DNA of 64,000 nucleotides from Chitinophaga pinensis (GCF_007896845.1 NZ_VOHS01000003.1:186001-250000), one strand, 5' to 3'. Shown: positions 7,693 to 16,269, numbered from the stretch's first letter. The notes: generated by a model not told the origin, from the sequence alone. Numbers and translations are program-made.

Positions 7693-8610
7693 ATGTATAT
7701 GGCCGCAAATAATAAAACCATCTTTACCGCGCTGGCAGCCAATCTGCTGATTGCTGTCATCAAATTTATTTCCGGTGCGGCAACCAGTAGTTCCGCCATG
7801 ATATCAGAAGGTGTACATTCTGTGGTGGATACTACCAATCAGCTGTTATTGCTGTTCGGCATCCGGCGTAGTAAACGTTCTCCTGATGAAAGACGTCCTT
7901 TCGGTTATGGAAAGGAGATCTACTTCTGGTCGTTTATTGTATCTATACTCATCTTTGGTATTGGAGGCTGTATTTCCTTCTATCAGGGAGTGATCCACAT
8001 CCAGCATCCTCCTCCCCTTGAAGATCCGACATGGAACTATATTGTACTGGCATTTTCATTCGTATTTGAAGGTACTTCTTTGGTGGTGGCTATCAGGGAA
8101 TTTGATAAGGTAAGAGGTGATTTGTCGTGGTGGACAGCGATCCACCGTAGTAAAGACCCGGCGAGTTTTATTGTGTTATTTGAAGATGGAGCTGCTGTAA
8201 TCGGACTTTCAGTCGTAGCGCTGATGGTATATCTGGGGCATCATTACAACAATCCGTACCTCGATGGTGTAGCGTCATTGATTGTGGGGATTATTCTTAG
8301 TATTGTATCAGTACTGCTGGCAAGAGAAAGTCGTAGTTTGCTGATGGGTGAAGGCATTGCGCCTGCCACGCAACAGCATATAAAAAGTCTGGTAGAAAGC
8401 GATCCGGCAATTGTTAAGGTGCAGCATATCTTTTCTACTTATCAGTCGCCGGAGGATGTGATGTTATTATTGATGGTCACTTTCAAAGCGGAGCTGGAAA
8501 CGGAAGATATCAATGAGGCCATCATACGTATCAGGAAAGAGATCATGTCGGCTTATCCGCCTATACACTTCATCATTGTACAGCCGGAGCCGCAGAAAGC
8601 AGCTACTTAA
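7693..8610 (+). CDS. Cation diffusion facilitator (CDF) family transporter
   Basis: This is a proton-coupled efflux carrier for divalent cations (zinc, manganese or similar) in the inner membrane. It shows TM1-TM2 with SSSAMISEGVHSVVDTTNQ, the family's first metal-binding region, then SPDERRPFGYGKE, further TM segments with NPYLDGVASLIVG, and a cytosolic C-terminal domain (about 210-300). The start is ATG 7693 or 7699: the longer frame from GTG 7636 would lie in the preceding terminator. Its 3' end overlaps the convergent VanZ-like gene by 8 bp. Substrate metal cannot be called. Confidence 0.88.
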   Translation: MYMAANNKTIFTALAANLLIAVIKFISGAATSSSAMISEGVHSVVDTTNQLLLLFGIRRSKRSPDERRPFGYGKEIYFWSFIVSILIFGIGGCISFYQGVIHIQHPPPLEDPTWNYIVLAFSFVFEGTSLVVAIREFDKVRGDLSWWTAIHRSKDPASFIVLFEDGAAVIGLSVVALMVYLGHHYNNPYLDGVASLIVGIILSIVSVLLARESRSLLMGEGIAPATQQHIKSLVESDPAIVKVQHIFSTYQSPEDVMLLLMVTFKAELETEDINEAIIRIRKEIMSAYPPIHFIIVQPEPQKAAT

Positions 8611-8995
8611 GCCACCATTTCCTGACCAGGTTAAATGCAATAATACCTGCAATAGCGCCTACTATATCAGCAGCGACATCACTCATATCAAAGCTGCGGT
8701 GAACCGCAAAGTATTTCTGGATGTATTCAATTGCGAGACCATAGAAAGCCGCAGAGATCGCGATGATCGTCAGTGTGAATTTTGATATGATCCTCTTTTG
8801 GAGGTATACGCCAATACACAGAAAGAATACAGTTCCTCCAAATAACCCGATGTGTACGATCTTGTCCAGATGAATCTTCTCAAAGAAGGGATTGGACGGA
8901 AGATCGTCTCCCGGAAGCGTACACAGATATAGTACCAGTAATATCCAGACTGTTGCTGGCAGGTAATATCGGAAAAGTCTCATTGCTGGCACCAT
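8603..8995 (-). CDS. VanZ-like membrane protein
   Basis: This is a 130-residue protein with about four transmembrane helices and the VanZ-like pattern: an early charged loop after TM1 (TLPGDDLP), DKIVHIGLFG before TM2, an AIEYIQKYF motif and SFDMSDVAADIVGAIAGI before the last helix. VanZ-like proteins are often of unknown role outside teicoplanin resistance; no van genes are nearby, so no resistance function is implied. It follows gcvH on the same strand after 122 bp and overlaps the CDF gene tail to tail. Confidence 0.8.
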   Translation of the reverse strand: MVPAMRLFRYYLPATVWILLVLYLCTLPGDDLPSNPFFEKIHLDKIVHIGLFGGTVFFLCIGVYLQKRIISKFTLTIIAISAAFYGLAIEYIQKYFAVHRSFDMSDVAADIVGAIAGIIAFNLVRKWWLK

Positions 8996-9020
8996 GACAA
9001 AGTTTAGTCTGTAAAGTTAT

Positions 9021-9054
9021 AAGGTTATAAAGTTGTTACCAACCTTATAACCTT
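9021..9054. repeat. AT-rich inverted repeat between gcvH and the VanZ-like gene
   Basis: AAGGTTATAA (9021-9030) pairs with TTATAACCTT (9045-9054) across a 14-base loop. It sits 3' of gcvH. The stem is AT-rich and without a clear T tract, so it is at best a weak terminator. Confidence 0.5.
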
Positions 9055-9117
9055 AAACTTTGCAGGGTTATACCCTTTTTAACCTTTTATTAAAATATCG
9101 TGTGGAGAGCGAATGAA

Positions 9118-9498
9118 TTATTCCGCAACCAGTGATGCATAAGCGTCTGCAGTAAGCAGTTTTTCTACATCAGCCGGATTATTAACGGTCATTTTTACCA
9201 TCCAGCCATCAGTGTATGGATCGGTGTTTACCAGTTCTGGAGAACCTTCCAGCTCTTCATTGACTTCATTGATGGTGCCAGCAACCGGCAGGAACAGGTC
9301 AGAAACGGTTTTCACAGCTTCTACTGTACCGAATACGTCTTCGGCTTCGAGGGCTTTACCTACGGTTGGAATGTCTACAAATACGATATCACCTAATTCA
9401 CGTTGTGCGAATTCAGTAATACCGATAGTTGCTGTATTACCTTCCAATAATACCCATTCATGGTCTTTGGTGTAACGCAGGTTTGATGGAAAATTCAT
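9118..9498 (-). CDS. gcvH: Glycine cleavage system H protein
   Basis: This is the lipoyl carrier of the glycine cleavage complex, shuttling the aminomethyl group between P, T and L proteins. The 126-residue sequence has the full H-protein fold with YTKDHEW near the N-terminus and lipoylation lysine K63 in [13 protein letters not shown]. No gcvP or gcvT is adjacent, which is normal for scattered gcv genes in this phylum. Confidence 0.95.
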   Translation of the reverse strand: MNFPSNLRYTKDHEWVLLEGNTATIGITEFAQRELGDIVFVDIPTVGKALEAEDVFGTVEAVKTVSDLFLPVAGTINEVNEELEGSPELVNTDPYTDGWMVKMTVNNPADVEKLLTADAYASLVAE

Positions 9499-9552
9499 GG
9501 CAAGTTTGATTTTAAGCGGTAAAATTAATGAAATTCCGATTGAATATTTACC

Positions 9553-10212
9553 CTAGAAGAAAAGGAACTTATGTATCAGTCTTATCTTCATAGGAACATC
9601 TGTTAGCGGACGATTATTCGCGTCCGTTTTGAGTGCGGCGATCTTATCGATCACATCGAGTCCTTTCACTACCTGTCCGAAAACAGTATAGCTCTGGTCC
9701 AGTTGAGGTGTGCCGCCATATTGCTTATAGTATTCCCTTTGATCGACAGGTATTTTACGACCACCAAGGCGGGTCTTTTCGAGATTATCGAGTTGTTCGT
9801 CTGTCCATTTTTTTCCCTGCACAATATAGAACTGACAGCCGGAACTGGCTTTGGCCGGGTTATCATCACGTGCTGCAGCAAGGGCGCCTTTTGCATGAAA
9901 GAGGTCCAGCTGAAACTCTGCCGGAACGGTATAGTTAACATCTCCGTTGCCCAGCTGTGCACCCGGTTGTGCATGTCTGGAATCAGGGTCTCCACCTTGT
10001 ATCATGAAGGTACTGATCACCCGGTGGAAAAGTGTGCTATCATAAAAGTGAGCCTTTACCAGTTTGATGAAATTGTCTCTGTGTAATGGTGTCTGATCAT
10101 ATAGTTTGATGATCATGGTACCATAGGGTGTAATAACTTTTACTTTCCGGTGTTTAGCCATGGCTGTGCCAAATGATAATAACAATAAAAGCAGTAGTAA
10201 ATGTTTTTTCAT
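9553..10212 (-). CDS. Secreted cyclophilin-type peptidyl-prolyl isomerase
   Basis: This is a prolyl isomerase helping protein folding in the periplasm or outer envelope. Signal peptide 1-19 (ending AMA) leads into a cyclophilin domain with FHRVISTFMIQGGDP, the core catalytic motif, and QFYIVQG and YTVFGQVVKGLDVIDKIA further on. The insertion around residues 130-165 (LDNLEKTRLGGRK, QREYYKQYGG) is larger than in E. coli PpiA, as is common in Bacteroidota cyclophilins. It follows the hypothetical gene at 10437-10778 after 224 bp. Confidence 0.92.
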   Translation of the reverse strand: MKKHLLLLLLLLSFGTAMAKHRKVKVITPYGTMIIKLYDQTPLHRDNFIKLVKAHFYDSTLFHRVISTFMIQGGDPDSRHAQPGAQLGNGDVNYTVPAEFQLDLFHAKGALAAARDDNPAKASSGCQFYIVQGKKWTDEQLDNLEKTRLGGRKIPVDQREYYKQYGGTPQLDQSYTVFGQVVKGLDVIDKIAALKTDANNRPLTDVPMKIRLIHKFLFF

Positions 10213-10424
10213 GCAGGTGTTTTATGGATTTTTTCATGAACCAGCCGGTACGTTGCTACCGGTTAACGCAAAAGTTATCTTGTCCGGATGGCAGAAAGTC
10301 CTTTCGCTCATAAAAACGTTTTATGTTATGATTATGTTCCCCAATGCCGGGCCGTATATTGACGATCGGCAGGAAAAGGTTGTCTGATGGGGTAATGTGC
10401 TGTAATGGCCGGGTCCCTTTAAAG

Positions 10425-10448
10425 GAGGAGCGCTGTTTAGCGCCCCTC
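10425..10448 (-). terminator. Hairpin enclosing the stop codon of the 10437-10778 gene
   Basis: On the minus strand GAGGGGCGCT pairs with AGCGCTCCTC (one G-U pair) around an AAAC loop. The stem contains the last two sense codons, and the TAA stop straddles the top of the stem and the loop. The following T run is weak, so it may be a terminator or an mRNA 3'-end stabiliser. Confidence 0.5.
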
Positions 10449-10778
10449 AAGATCGTCAAAGTATGCAATAATATGCTCCTGTAAAAACCTTTCCTGTTCA
10501 AGCATATTCATTTTAGGAACAGGCTGTACTTCCTTGAAATGAGGCCAGCCGTCTTTATCGCGGCCTTCTACTTCAAAATAGCCACTCTGGCTCAACAGTG
10601 TACAGGTAGCCACGTGCATAAGATCCTGTTTCTGTTCCTTGGTGAATTTCTTTTTTACATTATTCAGCTCCTGGATACCTATTAAAAAGAGGATCGCCTC
10701 CATATTGGGTTTCTTTCCGAAACGTTCTGTAAGCATATCCTCCACCCGTTTCCATTGCTGCGCGAATTCTTCCTGCAT
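10437..10778 (-). CDS. Conserved hypothetical protein (113 aa)
   Basis: This is a small, soluble, acidic helical protein without signal peptide or transmembrane segment. Recognisable stretches are NMEAILFLIGIQELN and KEQKQDLMHVATCTLLS, which resemble small uncharacterised Bacteroidota proteins; I recognise no domain. It is read as a real gene from its good codon use, isolated ATG start and the hairpin at its 3' end. Function unknown. Confidence 0.65.
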   Translation of the reverse strand: MQEEFAQQWKRVEDMLTERFGKKPNMEAILFLIGIQELNNVKKKFTKEQKQDLMHVATCTLLSQSGYFEVEGRDKDGWPHFKEVQPVPKMNMLEQERFLQEHIIAYFDDLEGR

Positions 10779-11091
10779 CTTTCTAAATATTTAATTATGA
10801 GCTCCGTATGGAGAAGTTACATCAGCAAATGTACGTTATAAAAAAAGATGATATAAATATGCTCAGGCTTTATTAATTTGGTCGCATGAGTTAGTGAGAC
10901 TTATGAATGACCATTTTCTGATATAGGCACACCCGGAAAAACCTGAGTATCCTGATAATCATAGACGTAATTCGTAATTTGTCATTTATAATGTTATTAT
11001 TAACAGCATTTTAACGGGCAAAAACTGCGCGTGGCGCGGGCTTTTACCCGCGGAATGTTTACTTTAGCAAACTTGTAAATCATATATAAGC
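10779..11091. other. 313-bp intergenic region upstream of the MoxR cluster
   Basis: No convincing gene is seen. It separates the divergent 113-aa gene and the MoxR gene. It contains heptad-phased repeats (10967-10994), a GC-rich inverted repeat GCGCGGG...CCCGCG (about 11035-11052) and a possible -7 box TACTTTAG at 11060-11067, about 25 bases before the MoxR ATG. Confidence 0.6.
10967..10994. repeat. Degenerate heptanucleotide repeat (GTAATTC type), 4 units
   Basis: Consecutive heptads read GTAATTC, GTAATTT, GTCATTT, ATAATGT. A clearer five-unit array of the same type lies at 15264-15298, and both share the 11-mer AATTCGTAATT. Confidence 0.5.
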
Positions 11092-12093
11092 ATGGAGAAT
11101 ACATCGTATGATATCCGTCAATTGAACGAAAAGATCCATCAGGCCAGCGCATTCGTGGACCTGCTGAACCTGGAGCTGAGTAAGGTGATCGTTGGTCAGC
11201 GTTACATGGTAGAAAGATTGCTTATCGGCTTGCTGGCAGGTGGTCACGTATTGCTGGAAGGTGTGCCCGGTCTGGCGAAAACATTATCCATCAAATCCCT
11301 GTCCTCTGCTATCAACGCAAAATTCAGCCGTATTCAGTTCACACCGGACCTCCTGCCGGCTGACGTGATAGGTACTATGTTATTTAATCAGCAGAAGAAT
11401 GAGTTCGTGGTACGCCGTGGTCCTATCTTCGCCAACTTTATTCTGGCGGATGAGATTAACCGTGCCCCGGCAAAGGTGCAGAGTGCTCTGCTGGAAGCGA
11501 TGCAGGAAAGACAGATCACCATCGGTGACACCACTTTCAAACTGGATGATCCGTTTCTGGTACTGGCTACACAGAACCCGATCGAACAGGAAGGTACCTA
11601 TATGCTGCCGGAAGCACAGGTAGACCGTTTCATGCTGAAAGTGACCATCGGTTATCCGACAAAAGAAGAAGAACGTCATATCATCCGTCAGAACCTGAAT
11701 CCACAGGCTTCCGTACAGATCAATCCGGTAGTACAGCCTGCCGATATTCTGGCTGCCCGTAAACTGGTGCGTGAAGTGTACATGGATGAAAAGATAGAAC
11801 GTTATATCATCGATATCGTTTTTGCTACCCGTAACCCGGAAGAATATAAACTGCAGAAGCTGAAACCACTGATCTCTTATGGTGGTTCTCCAAGGGCAAG
11901 TATCAACCTGGCACTGGCTGCTAAAGCATATGCATTTACCAAACGCAGAGGATATGTAATTCCTGAAGACGTTCGCAGCATCTGTTTTGATGTAATGCGT
12001 CACCGTGTCGGTCTTACCTATGAAGCAGAAGCAGAGAATGTAACAAGTGAAAATATCCTCAGTGAAATTCTGAATGCGGTAGAAGTACCTTGA
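11092..12093 (+). CDS. MoxR-family AAA+ ATPase
   Basis: This is a chaperone-like AAA+ ATPase working with von Willebrand (VWA) proteins in envelope stress or metalloprotein maturation. Walker A (GVPGLAKTLS), Walker B (ILADEINRAPAK) and sensor 1 (LATQNPIEQEGTY) are intact, as are the MoxR features LLEAMQERQ and ISYGGSPRASINL in the lid. It is the first gene of a four-gene plus-strand cluster (11092-15071) with DUF58, BatD-like and BatA proteins, which defines its role better than the ATPase family alone. Confidence 0.93.
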   Translation: MENTSYDIRQLNEKIHQASAFVDLLNLELSKVIVGQRYMVERLLIGLLAGGHVLLEGVPGLAKTLSIKSLSSAINAKFSRIQFTPDLLPADVIGTMLFNQQKNEFVVRRGPIFANFILADEINRAPAKVQSALLEAMQERQITIGDTTFKLDDPFLVLATQNPIEQEGTYMLPEAQVDRFMLKVTIGYPTKEEERHIIRQNLNPQASVQINPVVQPADILAARKLVREVYMDEKIERYIIDIVFATRNPEEYKLQKLKPLISYGGSPRASINLALAAKAYAFTKRRGYVIPEDVRSICFDVMRHRVGLTYEAEAENVTSENILSEILNAVEVP

Positions 12094-12146
12094 TCTTTAT
12101 AGCTAAAGTCGGGAGTAGTAATCATTATTCATTTTAATCATTACCG

Positions 12147-13010
12147 GTGGATACTGCAGAAATATTAAAAAGGGTAAGGAGGCTGGAAATAAAGACCAGA
12201 GGCCTTTCCAATCACATCTTCTCAGGTGAATACCATAGTGCCTTCAAAGGTCGTGGTATGTCGTTCAGTGAAGTAAGGGAATACCAGTTCGGAGATGATA
12301 TCCGGTCTATCGACTGGAATGTGACTGCGCGTTTCAATCACCCGTTCGTAAAGGTATTTGAAGAAGAACGTGAACTGACATTGATGCTGATGGTGGATGT
12401 GAGCGAAAGCTCCATCTTTGGAACCTCCAAACAGAACAAACGGAACATGATCACTGAATTATGTGCCGTACTGGCGTTTTCTGCTATCAACAACAACGAT
12501 AAGGTAGGTGTGATCTTTTTTAGCGACGGTGTAGAAAAATACATTCCACCTAAAAAAGGAAAGTCGCATATTCTGTTTATCATCCGTGAACTGATCTCTT
12601 TCGAACCTAAACGTAAAGGCACGAATATTAAAGAAACATTGCGCTTCTTTAACAACGCGACCAAAAAGAGAAGCATCGTATTCCTCATGAGTGACTTCCT
12701 GACCGGTAGTTATCAGGATGCGCTGAACATTGCTTCAAAGAGACATGACATGGTGGGTATACATGTATACGACCAACGTGATAAGGAACTGCCTTCCGTA
12801 GGACTGATCCAGATGAATGACCTCGAAACAGGGGAACGTCAGTGGGTCGATTCTTCAGATAAACAGGTACAGCAGTATTACACCCATCAGTTCAACCAGC
12901 ATGTGCAATATTGCCGTAACTCTTTCAAGAAGAGCGGCGCAGATCTTATCAGTATCCGTACCGATGAAGATTATGTAAAAGCCCTGCAGAACTTTTTCGT
13001 AAACAGGTGA
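12147..13010 (+). CDS. DUF58 domain protein (VWA-like)
   Basis: This is the usual partner of MoxR ATPases. The 287-residue protein has the DUF58 signature GRGMSFSEVREYQFGDDIRSIDWNV-like region (about 35-60) and a VWA-like fold with metal-site motif DVSESS (about 91-96). There are no transmembrane segments. The start is GTG at 12147, 53 bp after the MoxR gene; an ATG within the frame occurs only inside the conserved region. Confidence 0.9.
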   Translation: MDTAEILKRVRRLEIKTRGLSNHIFSGEYHSAFKGRGMSFSEVREYQFGDDIRSIDWNVTARFNHPFVKVFEEERELTLMLMVDVSESSIFGTSKQNKRNMITELCAVLAFSAINNNDKVGVIFFSDGVEKYIPPKKGKSHILFIIRELISFEPKRKGTNIKETLRFFNNATKKRSIVFLMSDFLTGSYQDALNIASKRHDMVGIHVYDQRDKELPSVGLIQMNDLETGERQWVDSSDKQVQQYYTHQFNQHVQYCRNSFKKSGADLISIRTDEDYVKALQNFFVNR

Positions 13011-13036
13011 TAGTCTAAAGCTGAGCAAGTATTAAC

Positions 13037-14026
13037 ATGGCTAAACTGATTATAGTTAAACGTCTTATTTTATTTTTTCTGCTTGGGTTTATCCTGGCGC
13101 CATTTGCTTCTTTCGCACAGCAGGGTGAAGTAAAAGCGACAGTCGATACAGAGAGCATCCGTCTGGGAGAACAGGTGCAACTGCGTCTTTCGGCAACCAT
13201 GCCTCCACAGGGCATGGATATCGTGTTTCCGCAGATACCTGATTCATTCGGACATTTTGAAGTAGTACGCCGCTCCCCGCTGGATACTACAGCACAGGGC
13301 AACACAAAGTTGCTGGGACAAACCATCGTACTGACCAGTTTTGATTCAGGCAGATGGGATATTCCGGCACTGCGTTTTGATATTGTCAATGGTGGTAACA
13401 TCACTGATTCTGCATTTACAGGTCCGCTGTTTATTGATGTCAATACAGTGAGCGTTGATACAACAAAAGCCTTCAAACCTATTAAAGGACTGCGTTCAGT
13501 AGCCTGGAGTTTCTGGGATTACTGGTTATATTTTGCCATTGGCATATCCGCAGCACTGATAGGTATCGGCTTATTTGTATACTTCCGTAACCGACCTAAG
13601 AAAGCAGTACCTGTACCGACAGCTCCTGTCGTTCCGCCTTATGAAATAGCACTGCAACAACTGCAGCAGCTGAAGGCAGAAAAGGTATGGCAACAGGGAG
13701 ATATCAAACAATATTATACCCGTCTTACAGATATTCTGCGAGCTTATTTTGAGCAACAGTTTAACATTCCTGCACTTGAGCAAACAACAGAAGAACTGTT
13801 ACAGCATATCAAACCTGTTACTATTCTGAATCAGCAACGTGATAAATTACGTAGTCTGCTGAGTGTGGCTGACCTTGCGAAATTTGCAAAACTGATGCCT
13901 TCTCCGGAAGAGCATGAAAGTGCAATGCAGCAGGCACAGGAGATTGTTGAGTGGACGAAACCGGCAGTAGAGAAAGCCGCAATTGCAGAAAACAGGAAAG
14001 AAGAAATAAAGCAGCCTGCGAAGTAG
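13037..14026 (+). CDS. BatD-like / DUF4381-like membrane protein of the Bat cluster
   Basis: The 329-residue protein has a signal sequence (about 1-27), an extracytoplasmic beta-rich domain (about 30-145, with VDTESIRLGEQVQLRL, reminiscent of BatD-type N-termini), one transmembrane helix (about 156-178) and a cytosolic helical tail (about 200-310, YYTRLTDILRAYFEQQF). This matches the small membrane protein often encoded between DUF58 and the first VWA protein. It begins 26 bp after DUF58. Exact function is unknown. Confidence 0.72.
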   Translation: MAKLIIVKRLILFFLLGFILAPFASFAQQGEVKATVDTESIRLGEQVQLRLSATMPPQGMDIVFPQIPDSFGHFEVVRRSPLDTTAQGNTKLLGQTIVLTSFDSGRWDIPALRFDIVNGGNITDSAFTGPLFIDVNTVSVDTTKAFKPIKGLRSVAWSFWDYWLYFAIGISAALIGIGLFVYFRNRPKKAVPVPTAPVVPPYEIALQQLQQLKAEKVWQQGDIKQYYTRLTDILRAYFEQQFNIPALEQTTEELLQHIKPVTILNQQRDKLRSLLSVADLAKFAKLMPSPEEHESAMQQAQEIVEWTKPAVEKAAIAENRKEEIKQPAK

Positions 14027-14060
14027 GTCGCTCCTTGAAAAGAGAAATTATTATCAGTAA

Positions 14061-15071
14061 ATGGATTTTTCGATCTGGAAAAATATTGAATTCGCCCATC
14101 CCGCCTTCTTCGGATTGCTGGTGTTGATACCGGTAATGATCTACTGGTATATTGCCCGGCAGCAACGCAGACAGGTTGCGATGGAGATGTCTTCCCTGCA
14201 GGGATTGAAAGGCTTGCCCGTATCCTGGAAGGTGAAATTGCGCCCCTTATTGCTGGTATTGCGTCTGGTAGCTTTTACCGCACTGGTGACAGCGCTGGCC
14301 AGACCGCAGACAAGCAATACTTCTGAAAGCATCGATAGTGAAGGTATCGATATCGTACTGGCGATAGATATTTCTGGTAGTATGCTGGCGCAGGACTTAC
14401 AACCTGACAGACTGGAAGCCGCCAAAAGAGTGGCGATGAACTTTGTAGACAGCCGTATCAGTGACCGTATTGGTCTGGTGATCTTCTCTGGTGAGAGCTT
14501 TACACAATGCCCTATTACGACTGACCACGGTGTACTGAAAAATCAGATCGCACAGGTGAAAAGTGGTATGTTGCAGGACGGTACAGCGATTGGTATGGGA
14601 CTGGCTACATCTGTTGACCGTTTACGTACCAGCAAAGCGAAAAGTAAAGTGATCATCCTCCTCACGGATGGTGTGAACAATATTGGTCTGATAGACCCGC
14701 TTACAGCACTGGAAATTGCGAAGGCATTTAAGATCCGCGTATATACTATCGGTGTAGGTACTGTTGGTAAAGCACCATTTCCGATGACCATGCCGGATGG
14801 TTCTATTCAGATGCAGATGCAGGATGTACAGTTGGATGAGCCTTTAATGAAAAAGATCTCTGTGGAAACAGGTGGTAAATATTTCAGGGCTACGAGCAAC
14901 AAAGAACTGGAAAACATTTATGGCGAGATCGACAAACTGGAGAAAACAAAGGTAGAGATCACCTCTTACAAACGTTTTGCAGAACATTTCTTCGCATTGG
15001 CAATGCTGGCGCTGGCATGTATGCTGCTGGAAGTGGTGTTGAGATATACCGTCTTCAGAAGTCTGCCATAA
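14061..15071 (+). CDS. batA: BatA-like VWA domain membrane protein
   Basis: This is the inner-membrane VWA protein of the Bacteroides aerotolerance (Bat) type. There are two N-terminal helices (about 18-35 and 58-80), a VWA domain (about 90-290) with intact metal-ion site DISGSM (DxSxS) and TDGVNNIGLIDP, and a C-terminal helix (about 308-330). It ends the cluster: an unusually strong 28-bp terminator follows, and batB, batC and the large BatD that usually come next are not here. The symbol is by family resemblance and context. Confidence 0.85.
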   Translation: MDFSIWKNIEFAHPAFFGLLVLIPVMIYWYIARQQRRQVAMEMSSLQGLKGLPVSWKVKLRPLLLVLRLVAFTALVTALARPQTSNTSESIDSEGIDIVLAIDISGSMLAQDLQPDRLEAAKRVAMNFVDSRISDRIGLVIFSGESFTQCPITTDHGVLKNQIAQVKSGMLQDGTAIGMGLATSVDRLRTSKAKSKVIILLTDGVNNIGLIDPLTALEIAKAFKIRVYTIGVGTVGKAPFPMTMPDGSIQMQMQDVQLDEPLMKKISVETGGKYFRATSNKELENIYGEIDKLEKTKVEITSYKRFAEHFFALAMLALACMLLEVVLRYTVFRSLP

Positions 15072-15081
15072 GACAATCAGG

Positions 15082-15122
15082 AGCCAGAGAATCAGGGCTC
15101 AGGCATTGAAATGCAGCGGAGA
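15082..15122 (+). repeat. Two-block intergenic repeat, copy 1
   Basis: Block A AGCCAGAGAATCAGGG (15082-15097) and block B ATTGAAATGCAGCGGAGA (15105-15122), 7 bases apart. The same 16-mer and an 18-mer with two changes occur at 59984-60032 in the same order and orientation. In both places a long hairpin follows 28-37 bases later. Confidence 0.75.
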
Positions 15123-15150
15123 TCGGAAAAAATCGGTCAATAATATTTTG

Positions 15151-15211
15151 TTTTAAAAATAGAGAAGGGTGTCTCAGTTTCTTACTGAGACACCCTTCTC
15201 TATTTTTAAAA
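15151..15211 (+). terminator. 28-bp-stem terminator after batA
   Basis: Bases 15151-15178 pair perfectly with 15184-15211 around a 5-base loop (TTCTT). The stem has a GC-rich core with A/T flanks, so it can act in both directions. It separates the Bat cluster from rsgA. Confidence 0.85.
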
Positions 15212-15263
15212 TCTGATCATGATCATTAAACAGGCAATAAGCAGGAGGCCGGGCAATTTGCCA

Positions 15264-15298
15264 ATAATTGCTAATTCTTAATTCGTAATTCCTAATTA
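15264..15298. repeat. Heptanucleotide tandem repeat (NTAATTC), 5 units
   Basis: Five consecutive heptads read ATAATTG, CTAATTC, TTAATTC, GTAATTC, CTAATTA. They end 35 bases before the rsgA start. Confidence 0.7.
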
Positions 15299-15333
15299 AA
15301 CTACCTTTATACCCTAAATAATTACGAGAAGCA

Positions 15334-16269
15334 TTGCAGGCAACTATTTACAGATCGACCGGTAGCTGGTATACAGCGAAAACAACCGAAGGAGAAGTGT
15401 TCCAGGCACGTATCAAAGGGGTATTGAAAATCGATGAAGATATTACCTCCACCAACCCTATCGCTGTAGGCGATGTGGTAGAGATCGTACGGGAAGACGG
15501 GGACGCTACTGCGAATAACGCAATGATCACAGACATTAACAAGCGACATAATTATATCGTGCGGAGCTCTCCGCATAAGAAAAACCAGAAGCATATTGTG
15601 GCGGCCAATATGGATCAGGCAATGCTGATCTGTACGGTAAAGGAGCCACGTACTTCAAATGGGTTTATGGACAGGTTTCTCGTAACAGCGGCAGCTTATC
15701 ATATTCCCGTGATTCTGGTCTTCAACAAGAGGGATATCTATAAAGAAAAAGATCTGGACAAGTTCGCCGAACTACAGGCTTTATATGAAGATATCGGTTA
15801 TAAGGTATTGCTGGTATCTGCTGAAACAACCGACGGTATTGATCTCCTGAAAGCGGAGATGAAAGACAAGACAACCCTGATGTCTGGTCATTCAGGGGTA
15901 GGTAAATCATCTTTGATCAACCGTTTGTTGCCCGGACTGGATCTTCGCACAAAAGCGGTGAGTGGATGGAGTGGTAAAGGGTTGCATACAACTACTTATG
16001 CTGAAATGTATGATCTGCCGGATGGAGGCAAACTGATCGATACACCGGGTGTACGTGAATTTGGTATAGTGGATATCACCAAACCCGAATTATCGCATTA
16101 TTTTCTGGAAATGCAGCCTTATCTGCAGGAATGCCAGTTTAATAACTGTCTGCATATCAATGAACCCGGATGTGCCGTAAAAGCTGCCGTAAATGAGGGA
16201 GAAATCGATGTGGAGCGTTATGTCAGCTATGCCAGCATTCTGGAAAGCATACAGGAAGACCAATACTGA
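15334..16269 (+). CDS. rsgA: Ribosome small subunit-dependent GTPase A
   Basis: RsgA is a circularly permuted GTPase acting late in 30S ribosome maturation. It has an N-terminal OB fold (about 1-75), the permuted G motifs NKRD (G4) before GHSGVGKSS (G1) and DTPG (G3), and a C-terminal zinc motif (C, then NNCLHINEPGC). The start is TTG at 15334: upstream is a stop at 15319 with no ATG or GTG between, and MQATIYRSTGSWY fits the family start. No strong Shine-Dalgarno is present. It lies alone on the plus strand. Confidence 0.93.
   Translation: MQATIYRSTGSWYTAKTTEGEVFQARIKGVLKIDEDITSTNPIAVGDVVEIVREDGDATANNAMITDINKRHNYIVRSSPHKKNQKHIVAANMDQAMLICTVKEPRTSNGFMDRFLVTAAAYHIPVILVFNKRDIYKEKDLDKFAELQALYEDIGYKVLLVSAETTDGIDLLKAEMKDKTTLMSGHSGVGKSSLINRLLPGLDLRTKAVSGWSGKGLHTTTYAEMYDLPDGGKLIDTPGVREFGIVDITKPELSHYFLEMQPYLQECQFNNCLHINEPGCAVKAAVNEGEIDVERYVSYASILESIQEDQY

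Noticed and set aside
10160-10387. Plus-strand 75-aa frame
   Set aside because: It overlaps the cyclophilin signal peptide region and intergenic DNA, with no recognisable protein features.
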